Assembly: GCA_025361285.1 (NCBI GenBank)
Contig: JANYAP010000183.1
Span: 1-36,105 of the forward strand
DNA: 36,105 bases
Direction of reading: 5' to 3'
DNA from: Bacteroidales bacterium
Lineage (GTDB): Bacteria; Bacteroidota; Bacteroidia; Bacteroidales; JAAUTT01
Shown here: piece after piece, positions 1 to 10,449 of the stretch
Layout: each line of letters opens with the position of its first letter
How positions within the stretch are numbered: position 1 is the first letter of the stretch
Made by a program: the position numbers and the translations under genes
Notes under the pieces: model-generated
Database searches by the model: none
The model's input: the letters and a program-made list of their open reading frames with translations, nothing else
What the model was told of the DNA's origin: nothing

Positions 1-1
1 A

Positions 2-229
2 CAAACTGCAATTTCCGATGAGGAAATACAGAATACGATGGATTTAGAAGATGAAATTTTGGAAGAATTGGAAAAAAAAGAGCGTCGAATAGGCGATTTA
101 ATCGATTCTATTAATCAAAAGGATAAAGCCTTGGGCGAAAAGGATAAAGCTTTGGGCGAAAAGGATAAGGCTTTAAGTGAAAAAGACAAATTAATAGAAG
201 AGCTAATGCGAAAGTTGGGACAAAGATAA
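2..229 (+). CDS. C-terminal part of a coiled-coil-tailed protein, possibly Rpn/PD-(D/E)XK nuclease family (5' end outside window)
   Basis: The reading frame is open from base 2 with no stop before TAA at 227-229, so the gene enters from the left and only its last 75 or so residues are visible. They are highly charged and helical: an acidic stretch (DLEDEILEELEKKERR), then three tandem KDKALGE/KDKALSE heptads and a decayed fourth, ending ELMRKLGQR. This makes a short coiled coil. Tails of this kind (EKDKALEEKDKLI..L) are common at the end of Rpn-family putative transposase/nuclease proteins in Bacteroidetes, which is why that family is suggested. No catalytic domain is visible here, so the family is an inference from tail style alone. 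An internal ATG at 38 exists but is unlikely to be the start. Confidence 0.5.
   Translation, partial: QTAISDEEIQNTMDLEDEILEELEKKERRIGDLIDSINQKDKALGEKDKALGEKDKALSEKDKLIEELMRKLGQR
117..179 (+). repeat. Three tandem 21-bp units coding for coiled-coil heptads
   Basis: Units begin at 117, 138 and 159 and read AAAAGGATAAAGCcTTGGGCG with few differences. A fourth, diverged unit follows at 180-200. Each encodes seven residues (KDKALGE), so copy-number change keeps the frame and shifts the coil by whole heptads. Confidence 0.85.
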
Positions 230-257
230 CATATAGTTTTTACCCCAATCCCAAAAC

Positions 258-303
258 AACTCTGAAGCGATTCATAATCGCGAGGTTTAACAACGGAGTT
301 TTA
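258..303. terminator. Hairpin between convergent genes
   Basis: AACTCTG (258-264) can pair with CGGAGTT (294-300) around a perfect inner stem GCGATT/AATCGC (267-281), followed by TTTTAT. It lies between the 3' ends of the left-edge gene and the minus-strand polymerase gene, so it could end transcription for one or both. Pairing was judged by eye. Confidence 0.4.
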
Positions 304-312
304 TAATCTCAC

Positions 313-3255
313 TTACACATACCTCGGGTCGCTTTCTAACGGTAGTTTGGCTAATTTTTCGACGGTAATGGATTGAAAACCGAAATCTTCATTTACTGTC
401 CCCATCAATAGGTACATACCGTATCCGGCAAACGGATATTTTTTTAGTGAATTAGGGAAATGAACAGTGTCGAAGAATTCGCCCAGCGAATCGAGGAAGC
501 AGCCCATATTCATTATATCGCCTTTAACTGTGCGTATGTATTTTATAGTAACCAAATTACCAACCATCCTAACTTTTTTGCCTACCGCCGTTGGCAAATC
601 TTTGGCAAAAATTTCTCCTCGAAACGGGGTTTTTAGCATGTCGAACATGCTAATCGATACTGGAAAGCCAAGAAGCTCTATTTCATCGTATGCATCTTCG
701 ATAGTGTTTTCGGCTAATTGCGGCATTTGGTAGGTTTTGGTTTCAACTTTAAAAAGTGTGCTAAAGGCAGGCTCGGGCTTGGTTTTACTACAAAGCAAAT
801 GCGCCTCCCAAAGTAGTTGCTTTTTACTTTTTTGTGTAAAGCGAAACGATCCTATCCGAATAAGTATAATTAATTGCTCAATGCCAGTTTGTACGCGTTG
901 CACGAAGTCGTTAATGCTTTTATAATTACCGTTTTGTATCCTTTCGTTTATTATTGCCTCAATAACCGAATGCTCAAAATTGGCGATGTGTGTAAATCCT
1001 AAGTAAACATCGGTTACGTAAATGCAGGTTGTTGGCTGGCTTTTGTTTATGCATGGCAGGTTAATAGTCGCGCCCCAGCGTTTGGCTTCGTTTACATACA
1101 CCCAGGTGCGAAAAAAACCACCGAAATTATTTATTACTGCCACCATAAATTCGAGTGGGTAATATGTTTTAAGATACAGACTTTGAAAGCTTTCCACCGC
1201 ATACGAGGCCGAATGCGCCTTCGAAAACGAATATCCAGCAAACGACTCAATTTGTCGCCATACTTCGTTTGTAACTTCTTCGTTATAACCACGTTCGTGG
1301 CAATTCGAAAAAAACTTGTTTACAATACGCTCAAATTCTTTTTTCGAACGAAATTTGCCACTCATGGCTCGGCGTAGCACATCGGCATCGGCCAAGTCTA
1401 GCCCTGCAAAGTGGTGGCAAACTTTCAGCACATCTTCCTGATACACCATAACTCCGTAAGTTTCCTTCAATTGCGCTTCCATAATTGGATGCAGGTAATG
1501 CACGTTTTCGGGATTATGAAACCGACTGATGTAGGCTTTCATCATACCCGATTTTGCAACACCTGGCCGAATAATTGAGCTAGCTGCAACAAGGCTTATG
1601 TAGTTATCACATCGAAGTTTTTTAAGCAGTCCGCGCATGGCAGGGCTTTCAATATAAAAACATCCATTGGTTTCGCCATTACGAAGTTGTGCTTTCACCT
1701 TTTCGTCGGTTTTAAACTTCGCAATATCGTGCGGATCTAAGCTTATGTGGCGGTTTTGTTTAATGATATCAACGGCTTCTTTAATATGCCCAATACCGCG
1801 CTGGCTAAGTATATCGAGTTTTTCGAAGCCAATTTCCTCGGCGGTGTACATATCCCATTGTGTTGTGGGGAAGCCTTTTGGTGGCAAATCGAGTGCTGTA
1901 TAATATGTCATAGGAAGTTCCGAAACCAAAATTCCGCCAGCATGTATGGAGCGAATGTTCGGGAAGTTTATTAATGAATTTGCAATTGCAAGAATCTTAC
2001 CAGTAATGTTATTCCGATTACTGTCTTCCTCAGGATGAGCAACAAAGGTGTCGATTTCATTTTTCGGCAAGCCATACACTTTGCTTAATTCGCGTAGTAT
2101 CGAACTTTCCTGAAAGGTTCCTATTGTGCCCAAAAGAGCTGTGTGGTTGCGTCCATATCGTTTAAATATATAGTCTTGAACATCTTCGCGCTCTTTCCAC
2201 GAGTAATCGATATCGAAATCGGGCGGACTGCTTCGCTTTGGGTTTAGAAACCGTTCGAAATATAAATCGAGTTCAATGGGGTCGATATCGGTTATTTTCA
2301 GGCAATAGGCTACCACGCTGTTACCTCCACTTCCGCGACCAACGTGGTAAAGGTTGCGCGCCATTGAGTAACGAATTATATCCCAGGTAATTAGAAAGTA
2401 TGCTGAAAATTGAAGTTTGAAAATAATTTCGAGTTCGTCCTTAACTCGCTTTTGAGCAATTTTATTATTCTTGCCATATCGATAGTCAACCCCTTCGAAT
2501 GCAAGCTTTTCCAGCAGAAGTTGGTCGTCGTAAATGCTTTCCGTGAAGGAGCGTTTGTTTTTGGTGATTTTAAAATTGAAGCTAAAGCCGCATTTTTCAA
2601 TCAGCCGTTCGGTGTTGCTAAACATTTCATAACATGGTTCATATAGCTTTTTTAGTTTATCGATGGTAATGAAAATTTCGTTTTGGCGAGCCAATTGTTC
2701 GGGTAAAAGCATGCTTAACAGTGCATTATGGTCAATAGCTCGCAAATGCCTATGTAATTCATAATCGTTAGTCGATGAGAACGTTACGGGATATTGAATT
2801 ACAAATTTGTCGGGGCGCTGCGAATAACCTTGAGTAACTACCCTGTTAATTTCCCACGGACGAACGCCAATATATTCATTTTCTCGCAGTTGGCTTATAG
2901 TTCGGCTTCCTGGTGCGTAAAGAACAAACGCATTCGCAAACTCGGGTGCCGACGAAGGAAGGGGCTTTTGAGCAAGTGTATATTCGGTAAGGTGCTGGTT
3001 TAGTTCGTGAAAGCCTTCGTTGTTTTTGGCAATGCCAGTGTATAGATAATGATTTTGATGCCTAAACTCAATGCCGACAATGGGAGCAATGTTGTTTTCG
3101 AAGCAAAGTTTTACAAAATCGAGGCATGCCGACGAGTTATTTATATCGGTTAGTGCCAATGCCGTTGCGCCAGTTTTTAGTGCATTTGCAACCAAAACTT
3201 CGGGCGACATTGTGCCGTAACGTAAACTATAATATGAACGACAGTTGAGGAACAC
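313..3255 (-). CDS. dnaE: DNA polymerase III alpha subunit (DnaE-type, 980 aa, degenerate PHP domain)
   Basis: This is a C-family replicative or translesion DNA polymerase catalytic subunit. Residues 1-65 form a PHP domain. The palm carries the family signature GRGSGGNSVVAYCLKITDIDP (306 on) and PDFDID (345-350); D346, D348 and D481 (in EKLDIL) match the expected catalytic aspartates. YQEDVLKVCHHFAGL..ADVLRRAMSGK (605-634) is typical finger/thumb sequence, and an OB-fold (GKKVRMVGNLV..GDIMNMGCFLD) lies at about 892-935. At 980 residues it is shorter than standard DnaE (about 1160) and seems to lack the far C-terminal tau-binding region. In PHP the usual H-x-H of the first metal motif reads N4-C-R6, and LTDH reads LTDI, so metal-dependent proofreading is unlikely. 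The start is GTG (3255), with an in-frame stop 18 nt upstream. It may be the second, accessory alpha subunit of Bacteroidetes; no ImuB/DinB partner is adjacent. Confidence 0.9.
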   Translation of the reverse strand: MFLNCRSYYSLRYGTMSPEVLVANALKTGATALALTDINNSSACLDFVKLCFENNIAPIVGIEFRHQNHYLYTGIAKNNEGFHELNQHLTEYTLAQKPLPSSAPEFANAFVLYAPGSRTISQLRENEYIGVRPWEINRVVTQGYSQRPDKFVIQYPVTFSSTNDYELHRHLRAIDHNALLSMLLPEQLARQNEIFITIDKLKKLYEPCYEMFSNTERLIEKCGFSFNFKITKNKRSFTESIYDDQLLLEKLAFEGVDYRYGKNNKIAQKRVKDELEIIFKLQFSAYFLITWDIIRYSMARNLYHVGRGSGGNSVVAYCLKITDIDPIELDLYFERFLNPKRSSPPDFDIDYSWKEREDVQDYIFKRYGRNHTALLGTIGTFQESSILRELSKVYGLPKNEIDTFVAHPEEDSNRNNITGKILAIANSLINFPNIRSIHAGGILVSELPMTYYTALDLPPKGFPTTQWDMYTAEEIGFEKLDILSQRGIGHIKEAVDIIKQNRHISLDPHDIAKFKTDEKVKAQLRNGETNGCFYIESPAMRGLLKKLRCDNYISLVAASSIIRPGVAKSGMMKAYISRFHNPENVHYLHPIMEAQLKETYGVMVYQEDVLKVCHHFAGLDLADADVLRRAMSGKFRSKKEFERIVNKFFSNCHERGYNEEVTNEVWRQIESFAGYSFSKAHSASYAVESFQSLYLKTYYPLEFMVAVINNFGGFFRTWVYVNEAKRWGATINLPCINKSQPTTCIYVTDVYLGFTHIANFEHSVIEAIINERIQNGNYKSINDFVQRVQTGIEQLIILIRIGSFRFTQKSKKQLLWEAHLLCSKTKPEPAFSTLFKVETKTYQMPQLAENTIEDAYDEIELLGFPVSISMFDMLKTPFRGEIFAKDLPTAVGKKVRMVGNLVTIKYIRTVKGDIMNMGCFLDSLGEFFDTVHFPNSLKKYPFAGYGMYLLMGTVNEDFGFQSITVEKLAKLPLESDPRYV

Positions 3256-3631
3256 GGAATGAATTATAAATTATGAATTATGTGTATGTGTTAATAGTAT
3301 GTGTATTACGATAATAATGATTAATAGTTAATCGTATTTTAAGATTTAAATATAAACATTTTTTGTTAAGATAGTGGCTTGAGTGTAAAAAATATTATGT
3401 CGAATTATGTAAAAATTAGTAAGACTTACTCTTTAATAGTTTCAAAGCGATTATATTTAGTTTTATAACTGAATAAGAGGCATTTAAGAAGCGATTTAGG
3501 CATATTACGATTTTTCCTTCATGCACGATAATTCAATTTTCATTACTTTTTTAATATTTACGCAAAAACTTTGAGTATTACCTACCAATTGTATATTTTC
3601 GTATCTTTATTTTTCTACTAATTTTATTGTA
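3256..3631. other. Divergent intergenic region, AT-rich
   Basis: This gap separates the minus-strand polymerase gene from the plus-strand DUF349 gene and must hold promoters in both directions. It is very AT-rich. The only candidate seen is TTTG at 3570-3573 with TATATTTT at 3592-3599 (18-nt spacing), a near match to the Bacteroidetes TTTG/TAnnTTTG promoter pointing at the DUF349 gene. No small gene or RNA was recognised. Confidence 0.35.
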
Positions 3632-5602
3632 ATGGAAACCATCGAACCTAAAGACTCTGTTCAAGTTGAACAATTCGACGCTGAATTACTTCCTGTCGAA
3701 ACTACCACCGAAACCACCGTTGTTGCTGAAAACGCTACCGAATTGAACGAAACGGTTATTGAACAGCACGACGAAATTGTTATACCTCACCATCACACCG
3801 ATTCCGACGATGAGGAAGTTAATGTTGACCCTAGTAATATTGAGGAACACGCTGCCGAAATACATGCCGAAGCGGGTCAATCATCGGAGGATTATGCTCA
3901 GTATTCAAAAGCCGAATTAGTGCAAAAGCTCGCCGATTTGGTTTCGGGCAAACCTGTCGAAAAAATTAGGCAAGCCGTTGAAAGCATTAAGATTAACTAT
4001 TATAAGAAAAATAAAGCCGAACTCGATAAGCTTCGAAAGGAAGCCGAGGATGCTGGTACGGAAGCCACAATTACTGCCGAGCCCGACCCTTTGGAAAATA
4101 GTTTGAAGGAGCTTCTTAAAAAATATAGAGATTTAAAAATTGATTTCAACCAAAAGCAAGAAGCTGAAAAGCTTAGTAACCTAAAGGTAAAATATCAAAT
4201 TATCGATGAAATAAAGGAACTGGTTAACCGTAACGAATCGATAAACGAAACCTTTCACCAATTTCGCGAACTTCAAAACCGCTGGCGGTCGATTGGAGTG
4301 GTGCCGCAAGCTAACCTTAAGGATTTGTGGGAACGATACCATCATTTTGTGGAGATATTTTACGATTTCATTAAAATAAATAAGGATCTTCGCGACCTCG
4401 ACCTTAAAAAGAATCTGGAAATTAAGATCGATATATGCGAAAAATCGGAACATCTACTACTGGAACCTTCTATTGTTAAAGCTTTTAATAGCTTACAAAA
4501 GCTTCACGAGCTTTGGCGCGAAACCGGACCAGTTCCTGCCGAATCGAAATCGGAAACGTGGGAACGATTCAAAAATATTACTGGAAAAATTAATAAAAGT
4601 CATCAGGATTATTTTGAAAATCAGAAAGATGAGCAAAATAATAACCTTCAAGCAAAAGTTGCTTTGTGCGAACGCGCCGAAGAGCTTGCTAGCCAGGACA
4701 TAAGCTCGCCAAACGACTGGGAGCTTGGTTATCAAAAAATGATTGAAATTCAAACCGCATGGCGCGATATAGGCTTTGCACCAAAAAAGGACAATAACCG
4801 AATATATGGTCGTTTTCGGGCAGCATGCGACAATTTCTTTTTGAGAAAACGCGAGTATTTTGCCCAAAACAAGGAAGAACAGGTAAACAACCTTCAACTA
4901 AAAACCGAGCTTTGTATGCAGGCCGAGGCTTTAAAGGATTCTTCCGAATGGAAAGCCAGTTCGGAGGATTTTATAAATCTGCAAAAAAAATGGAAGGAAA
5001 TAGGCTCTGTACCCCGCAAACATTCCGATGCAATATGGAAACGGTTTCGCTCGGCATGCGATCAGTTTTTTCAAAACAAGTCAAAGCATTACAGCACAAT
5101 CGATTCGCAATACGAAAACAATTTAAAGCTGAAAATCGATTTGATAACCGAAATTGAGGCTTTTGAAGCTAAAGGCAGTGGCGAAGAGAATTTCGAGCAA
5201 CTGAAAGATTTTCAACGCCGTTGGAGCGAAATTGGTTTTGTGCCAATGAAAAATAAGGACGAAATACAGAAAAAATATCGCGATGTAATTAACAAACACT
5301 TCGATAATCTGAAAATTGACGAGGGCAAAAAGAATCTGTTGAAATTCAAAAATAAGATCGAAAACCTTTCGTCGAAACATCAGGGCGGACATAAAATTGA
5401 TATGGAGCGCGATAAAAATATCAACAAACTGAAACAGCTTGAAAATGATGTTATTCTGTGGGAAAACAACATCGGATTCTTTGCTAAATCGAAAAACTCC
5501 GAAGGCATGATAGCCGAAGTGAAACGCAAAATAGAACAGGGCAAGGAAGAAATAAAATTGCTTCAGGACAAAGTGCGCATGATAGATGGAATGGAGGGGT
5601 AA
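3632..5602 (+). CDS. DUF349 domain-containing protein with five repeats
   Basis: A 656-residue, highly charged helical protein. After an acidic N-terminal 90 residues rich in E, T and H come five DUF349 units, each with a core like F..L...W..IG.VP......W.RF. Recognisable cores are FRELQNRWRSIGVVP, LQKLHELWRETGPVP, IEIQTAWRDIGFAP, FINLQKKWKEIGSVP and LKDFQRRWSEIGFVP. The last 70 residues form a coiled coil. DUF349 proteins are conserved in Bacteroidetes; their role is not established, although nucleic-acid or cytoskeletal scaffolding has been suggested for relatives. No signal peptide or membrane segment is present, so it is probably cytoplasmic. It is followed 83 nt later by the CTP synthase gene in the same direction. 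ATG at 3632 opens the conserved acidic region. Confidence 0.88.
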   Translation: METIEPKDSVQVEQFDAELLPVETTTETTVVAENATELNETVIEQHDEIVIPHHHTDSDDEEVNVDPSNIEEHAAEIHAEAGQSSEDYAQYSKAELVQKLADLVSGKPVEKIRQAVESIKINYYKKNKAELDKLRKEAEDAGTEATITAEPDPLENSLKELLKKYRDLKIDFNQKQEAEKLSNLKVKYQIIDEIKELVNRNESINETFHQFRELQNRWRSIGVVPQANLKDLWERYHHFVEIFYDFIKINKDLRDLDLKKNLEIKIDICEKSEHLLLEPSIVKAFNSLQKLHELWRETGPVPAESKSETWERFKNITGKINKSHQDYFENQKDEQNNNLQAKVALCERAEELASQDISSPNDWELGYQKMIEIQTAWRDIGFAPKKDNNRIYGRFRAACDNFFLRKREYFAQNKEEQVNNLQLKTELCMQAEALKDSSEWKASSEDFINLQKKWKEIGSVPRKHSDAIWKRFRSACDQFFQNKSKHYSTIDSQYENNLKLKIDLITEIEAFEAKGSGEENFEQLKDFQRRWSEIGFVPMKNKDEIQKKYRDVINKHFDNLKIDEGKKNLLKFKNKIENLSSKHQGGHKIDMERDKNINKLKQLENDVILWENNIGFFAKSKNSEGMIAEVKRKIEQGKEEIKLLQDKVRMIDGMEG

Positions 5603-5626
5603 AAAGTTGAAAGACAGATAGATAGA

Positions 5627-5650
5627 AGTCGTAAGATATTAGTCGTAAGA
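5627..5650. repeat. Short direct repeat AGTCGTAAGA
   Basis: AGTCGTAAGA occurs at 5627-5636 and again at 5641-5650 in the gap between the DUF349 and CTP synthase genes. It is a small direct repeat in otherwise simple sequence; no function is apparent. Confidence 0.6.
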
Positions 5651-5676
5651 CAGAAGTAACTAGTATTAATTCATAA

Positions 5677-7299
<1,623 letters not shown>

Positions 7300-7316
7300 A
7301 TATTAGCTCCCCAAAA

Positions 7317-7366
7317 ATCAAACCTTTTTTATAGCTTTGTGGCTTCAAAAATGGTTTGATATTTTT
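7317..7366 (+). terminator. Intrinsic terminator after pyrG
   Basis: ATCAAACC (7317-7324) pairs with GGTTTGAT (7353-7360). After one mismatch the stem continues as TTTTT against AAAAA. The right arm is followed by ATTTTTG. This lies 18 nt after the pyrG stop and before yidC, so yidC probably has its own promoter. Confidence 0.6.
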
Positions 7367-7403
7367 GTTATAAACACTTAATCAATACGATATAAAATTT
7401 ATT

Positions 7404-9269
7404 ATGGATAGGAATTCAATTATTGGGTTAGTTTTAATTGTCGGGATACTTATTGTTTTCGGCATAATGTCGCAACCCTCAAAAGATCAAGTAGAAGCGC
7501 GAAAACTTGCGCAAGATTCGATGCTTATTGCGCAGCAAGCCGAAGCCGCCAAACAAAAGGAAATTAGCACATTACGCGATTCAATTTCTATAAAAGAAGC
7601 TCAATTACCCGATTCGATAAAAAACAGGAAGTTGTCCGATCAATATGGTGTATTTGCTTCATCGTCAAACGATTCCAATCAGTTCATTACTATCGAAAAC
7701 GAATTGTTAAAGGTTAAGCTTAGTACCAAAGGTGGGCGCCCTTATTCCGTTGAGTTGAAAAAATATTCGCGATACGATTCAACCGCTCTGGTGTTGTTTG
7801 ATGGCGATTCCACTGAGTTGGGGCTTAATTTTTTCTCGCAAAACAAATTAATATCAACCAACAACTTATACTTTAAGCAAGTAAATGGCCTAAAAGATAT
7901 TATTGTACGCAATCAGTCCGATTCGGTTGCTTTGCGCCTTTATGCTGGCGAAAACTCGTACATAGAGTATGTGTATTGTATGAAACCCAACGATTATATG
8001 GTTCGGTTCGCAGTTAATTTTGTGAACATGGAAAACATTATTGCTAACAATTCCAATTCAATCGACCTTAATTGGAGCTTGTATGTGCCAAGGCAGGAAA
8101 GGGGTGCATCAAACGAAGACGGGCTTACCAACATTCATTTCAAACATTTTCAGGACGATGATGAGGACATGAGTGCAACCTCGAGCGATACTGAAACAAA
8201 GGAGGTTGCCACTAAATTAAAGTGGATAGCCTTTAAACAACAGTTTTTTTCGTCGGTAATTGTGGCTGGCGAAAGTTTTAACAATGCCAGTCTTACTTCT
8301 ACACCTATTACCGATAAAACTAAGTATCTGAAGATGTATAAGGCTACAATTGCATTGAGTTATCAAAATAAGCCATCGTATTCAGTACCAATGAGTTTTT
8401 ATTTTGGTCCAAACCATTTCTTAACTTTAAAAAAATACGATATCGATTTGGAAAAACTGGTTTTCCTTGGCCGAAATATAATTCGTATTGTAAACCAGTA
8501 TGTTATTATACCAGTGTTTAATTTCCTTAGCAAATTTATGTTAAGCTATGGGCTTATCATTCTGCTACTTACATTAATTATAAAAACCGCATTGTTTCCT
8601 TTAACATTCAAATCGTATCTAAGTCAAGCGAAAATGCGGGTTCTGAAACCCCAAATCGACGAAATAAATAAAAAGATACCCAAGGAAAAGGCAATGGAGC
8701 GCCAACAGGCTACTATGGGGCTTTATAAGAAGGCTGGGGTTAATCCGCTCGGGGGGTGCATACCAATGCTGCTGCAGTTTCCAATATTAATTGCTATGTT
8801 TAGGTTTTTCCCTGCTTCTATAGAACTACGTCAGCAATCGTTTTTGTGGGCTACCGATCTTTCTACATACGACTCAATTATGTCGTTGCCGTTTGAAATT
8901 CCGCACTATGGCAGCCACATTAGCTTGTTTACCATATTAATGACTGTTACCACTATCATAAGCATGAAAATGAGCAATACCACCATGACCGACAACCAAA
9001 TACCAGGCATGAAAACCATGATGTACATTATGCCCGTAATGTTTATGTTTATGTTGAACAGTTTCTCGGCTGGTCTTACTTATTATTATTTTCTTGCAAA
9101 TGTTATAACAATTGGGCAGAATGAAGTGTTTAAGCTTATGATTAACGAAGACAAACTGCTTAAGCAAATTCATGCACATAAATTAAAGCCAGCTAAGAAA
9201 AAATCGGGCTTTCAGGAACGATTGGAAAAGATGGCTAAGCAACGCGGAGTTAGTTTGCCAAAGCGATAA
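7404..9269 (+). CDS. yidC: Membrane protein insertase YidC (Oxa1 family)
   Basis: Inserts and folds inner-membrane proteins, alone or with SecYEG. The 621-residue protein has the Gram-negative layout. An N-terminal anchor (IIGLVLIVGILIVFGIM, about 5-22) is followed by a large periplasmic beta-rich domain (about 80-350) containing the family-typical VKLSTKGGRPYSVELKKY. The conserved Oxa1 core then spans about 355-590, with FMLSYGLIILLLTLIIKTALFPLTFKSYLSQAKMRVLKP (split here as one helix plus cytoplasmic loop), GGCIPMLLQFPILIAMFRFFP and a final helix pair ending SAGLTYYYFLANV. The basic C-terminal tail (KLKPAKKKSGF..KMAKQRG) fits ribosome contact. It follows pyrG after a terminator-like hairpin. 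The arrangement DUF349-pyrG-yidC is co-directional and housekeeping in character. Confidence 0.96.
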   Translation: MDRNSIIGLVLIVGILIVFGIMSQPSKDQVEARKLAQDSMLIAQQAEAAKQKEISTLRDSISIKEAQLPDSIKNRKLSDQYGVFASSSNDSNQFITIENELLKVKLSTKGGRPYSVELKKYSRYDSTALVLFDGDSTELGLNFFSQNKLISTNNLYFKQVNGLKDIIVRNQSDSVALRLYAGENSYIEYVYCMKPNDYMVRFAVNFVNMENIIANNSNSIDLNWSLYVPRQERGASNEDGLTNIHFKHFQDDDEDMSATSSDTETKEVATKLKWIAFKQQFFSSVIVAGESFNNASLTSTPITDKTKYLKMYKATIALSYQNKPSYSVPMSFYFGPNHFLTLKKYDIDLEKLVFLGRNIIRIVNQYVIIPVFNFLSKFMLSYGLIILLLTLIIKTALFPLTFKSYLSQAKMRVLKPQIDEINKKIPKEKAMERQQATMGLYKKAGVNPLGGCIPMLLQFPILIAMFRFFPASIELRQQSFLWATDLSTYDSIMSLPFEIPHYGSHISLFTILMTVTTIISMKMSNTTMTDNQIPGMKTMMYIMPVMFMFMLNSFSAGLTYYYFLANVITIGQNEVFKLMINEDKLLKQIHAHKLKPAKKKSGFQERLEKMAKQRGVSLPKR

Positions 9270-9277
9270 GTTGGAAT

Positions 9278-9320
9278 TGCGTTTCGGCGTGAGCATTCTA
9301 TAGCTCGCGCCGAAGTCGCA
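9278..9320 (+). terminator. Hairpin after yidC without a T-tract
   Basis: TTCGGCGTGAGC (9283-9294) pairs with GCTCGCGCCGAA (9303-9314) at 11 of 12 positions, and TGCG/CGCA extends the stem outwards. No run of T follows, so it may mark an mRNA 3' end or attenuate read-through into the ATP-grasp genes rather than act as a strict intrinsic terminator. Confidence 0.45.
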
Positions 9321-9375
9321 GTTTAATGCTTGTCGAAACGTTTAAAAATTAACCTATTAACCTATATTTTAAGGC

Positions 9376-10443
9376 ATGAGTAAACGACACGAGCTTAGTA
9401 AAAAACACCTTATTATAAATTTTTTAAAACTACCTAACCGCAAGCCACTTTGGCAAATATTTTACGAAATAATCTATTTAACAATTACTTATGGCTTGTT
9501 GCCTAACCATTATTTTGGAAGGTATTTATTTAAAAAGGAGGTTTCTAATATTAAGGATTTTCTTCCTGCCAAGATATTACAAAAAATAAAACCCTTTTTT
9601 AACGACCAGTTGGTTGACGAAGTTTTGGAAAATAAGCTTTATTACAATTTATTTTATAGTCAATTTAGCATACCATTACCTAAAATACTGATGTATAACC
9701 ATCGTAATTTGTTTGTAATTGGTAGCAAAGCATATAAAATTAACACCCCCAGTGAGTTTTTGGAAATTCTCTCGGAATTAATGAAAGCGAACTCGCTCGA
9801 TTCGATATTCATTAAATGCACCTACTGGACTTACGGTGGCGACAGTATTTATAAATTTTTTGCGCATCAACTTGTGTCGGAGCAAACCAAAATAAAGGCT
9901 CTTTACGGCGAATTAGTTAGCTCTGGGTATCTGTTTCAGGAAACTATTGAACAGCACCCCACAATGAATGCACTTAACCCTTCGTGCCTGAATACAATAC
10001 GCATGGACACTTTTACCGATAGCGATGGGGTAATTGAAGTAATGTCGGCGTACCTGCGAATAAGTGTTCGAAACTCACATGTCGATAATATCTCGTCGGG
10101 AGGTTGCCTTGTTAAAATCGACCTCGAAACAGGGCGTCTTCACGCCGACGGTTATCTTGGTTTCAGGTTTGATGTTGGAGTGCCGATTACAGAACACCCA
10201 ATAACAAAAATGCAATTCGGCACTTTTGCAATTCCACAATTCGATAAGGTGAAGGAATTAGTTCTCAACGCAGCCAGCTATATGCCTGGTTTACGCCTTA
10301 TTGGTTGGGATATTGGTATAGGAGTTTCGGGGCCAATTTTAATAGAAGGAAATTCCGATTACGACAATACCTCAAACGACTTTGTATCTGGCGGATTCCT
10401 GTCGAATAAGGTTTTTTTGAAGGCTTGGAACGAATACAAATAA
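9376..10443 (+). CDS. Sugar-transfer-associated ATP-grasp-like protein, copy 1
   Basis: A 355-residue protein resembling the ATP-grasp family often found in polysaccharide and surface-sugar gene clusters (ATPgrasp_ST type). Visible family features are PSCLNTIRMDTFTD (202-215), AYLRISV..HVDNISSGG (225-243), IDLETGRL, the strand IGWDIGIG (309-316) and the terminal metal/ATP motif GPILIEGNSDYD (319-330). ATP-grasp enzymes join a carboxylate to an amine or hydroxyl through an acyl-phosphate; the substrate here is unknown. There is no signal peptide. The N-terminal third is aromatic and basic (LWQIFYEIIYLTITYGLLP) and could be membrane-associated. Six bases separate it from a paralogue of identical length, so the two are surely co-transcribed. 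There is no glycosyltransferase next door. Confidence 0.72.
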   Translation: MSKRHELSKKHLIINFLKLPNRKPLWQIFYEIIYLTITYGLLPNHYFGRYLFKKEVSNIKDFLPAKILQKIKPFFNDQLVDEVLENKLYYNLFYSQFSIPLPKILMYNHRNLFVIGSKAYKINTPSEFLEILSELMKANSLDSIFIKCTYWTYGGDSIYKFFAHQLVSEQTKIKALYGELVSSGYLFQETIEQHPTMNALNPSCLNTIRMDTFTDSDGVIEVMSAYLRISVRNSHVDNISSGGCLVKIDLETGRLHADGYLGFRFDVGVPITEHPITKMQFGTFAIPQFDKVKELVLNAASYMPGLRLIGWDIGIGVSGPILIEGNSDYDNTSNDFVSGGFLSNKVFLKAWNEYK

Positions 10444-10449
10444 GGAGGT

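Noticed and set aside
4493-4897. A 134-codon minus-strand frame rich in hydrophobic residues
   Set aside because: It is antisense to the repeated DUF349 coding sequence and is a by-product of its codon pattern.
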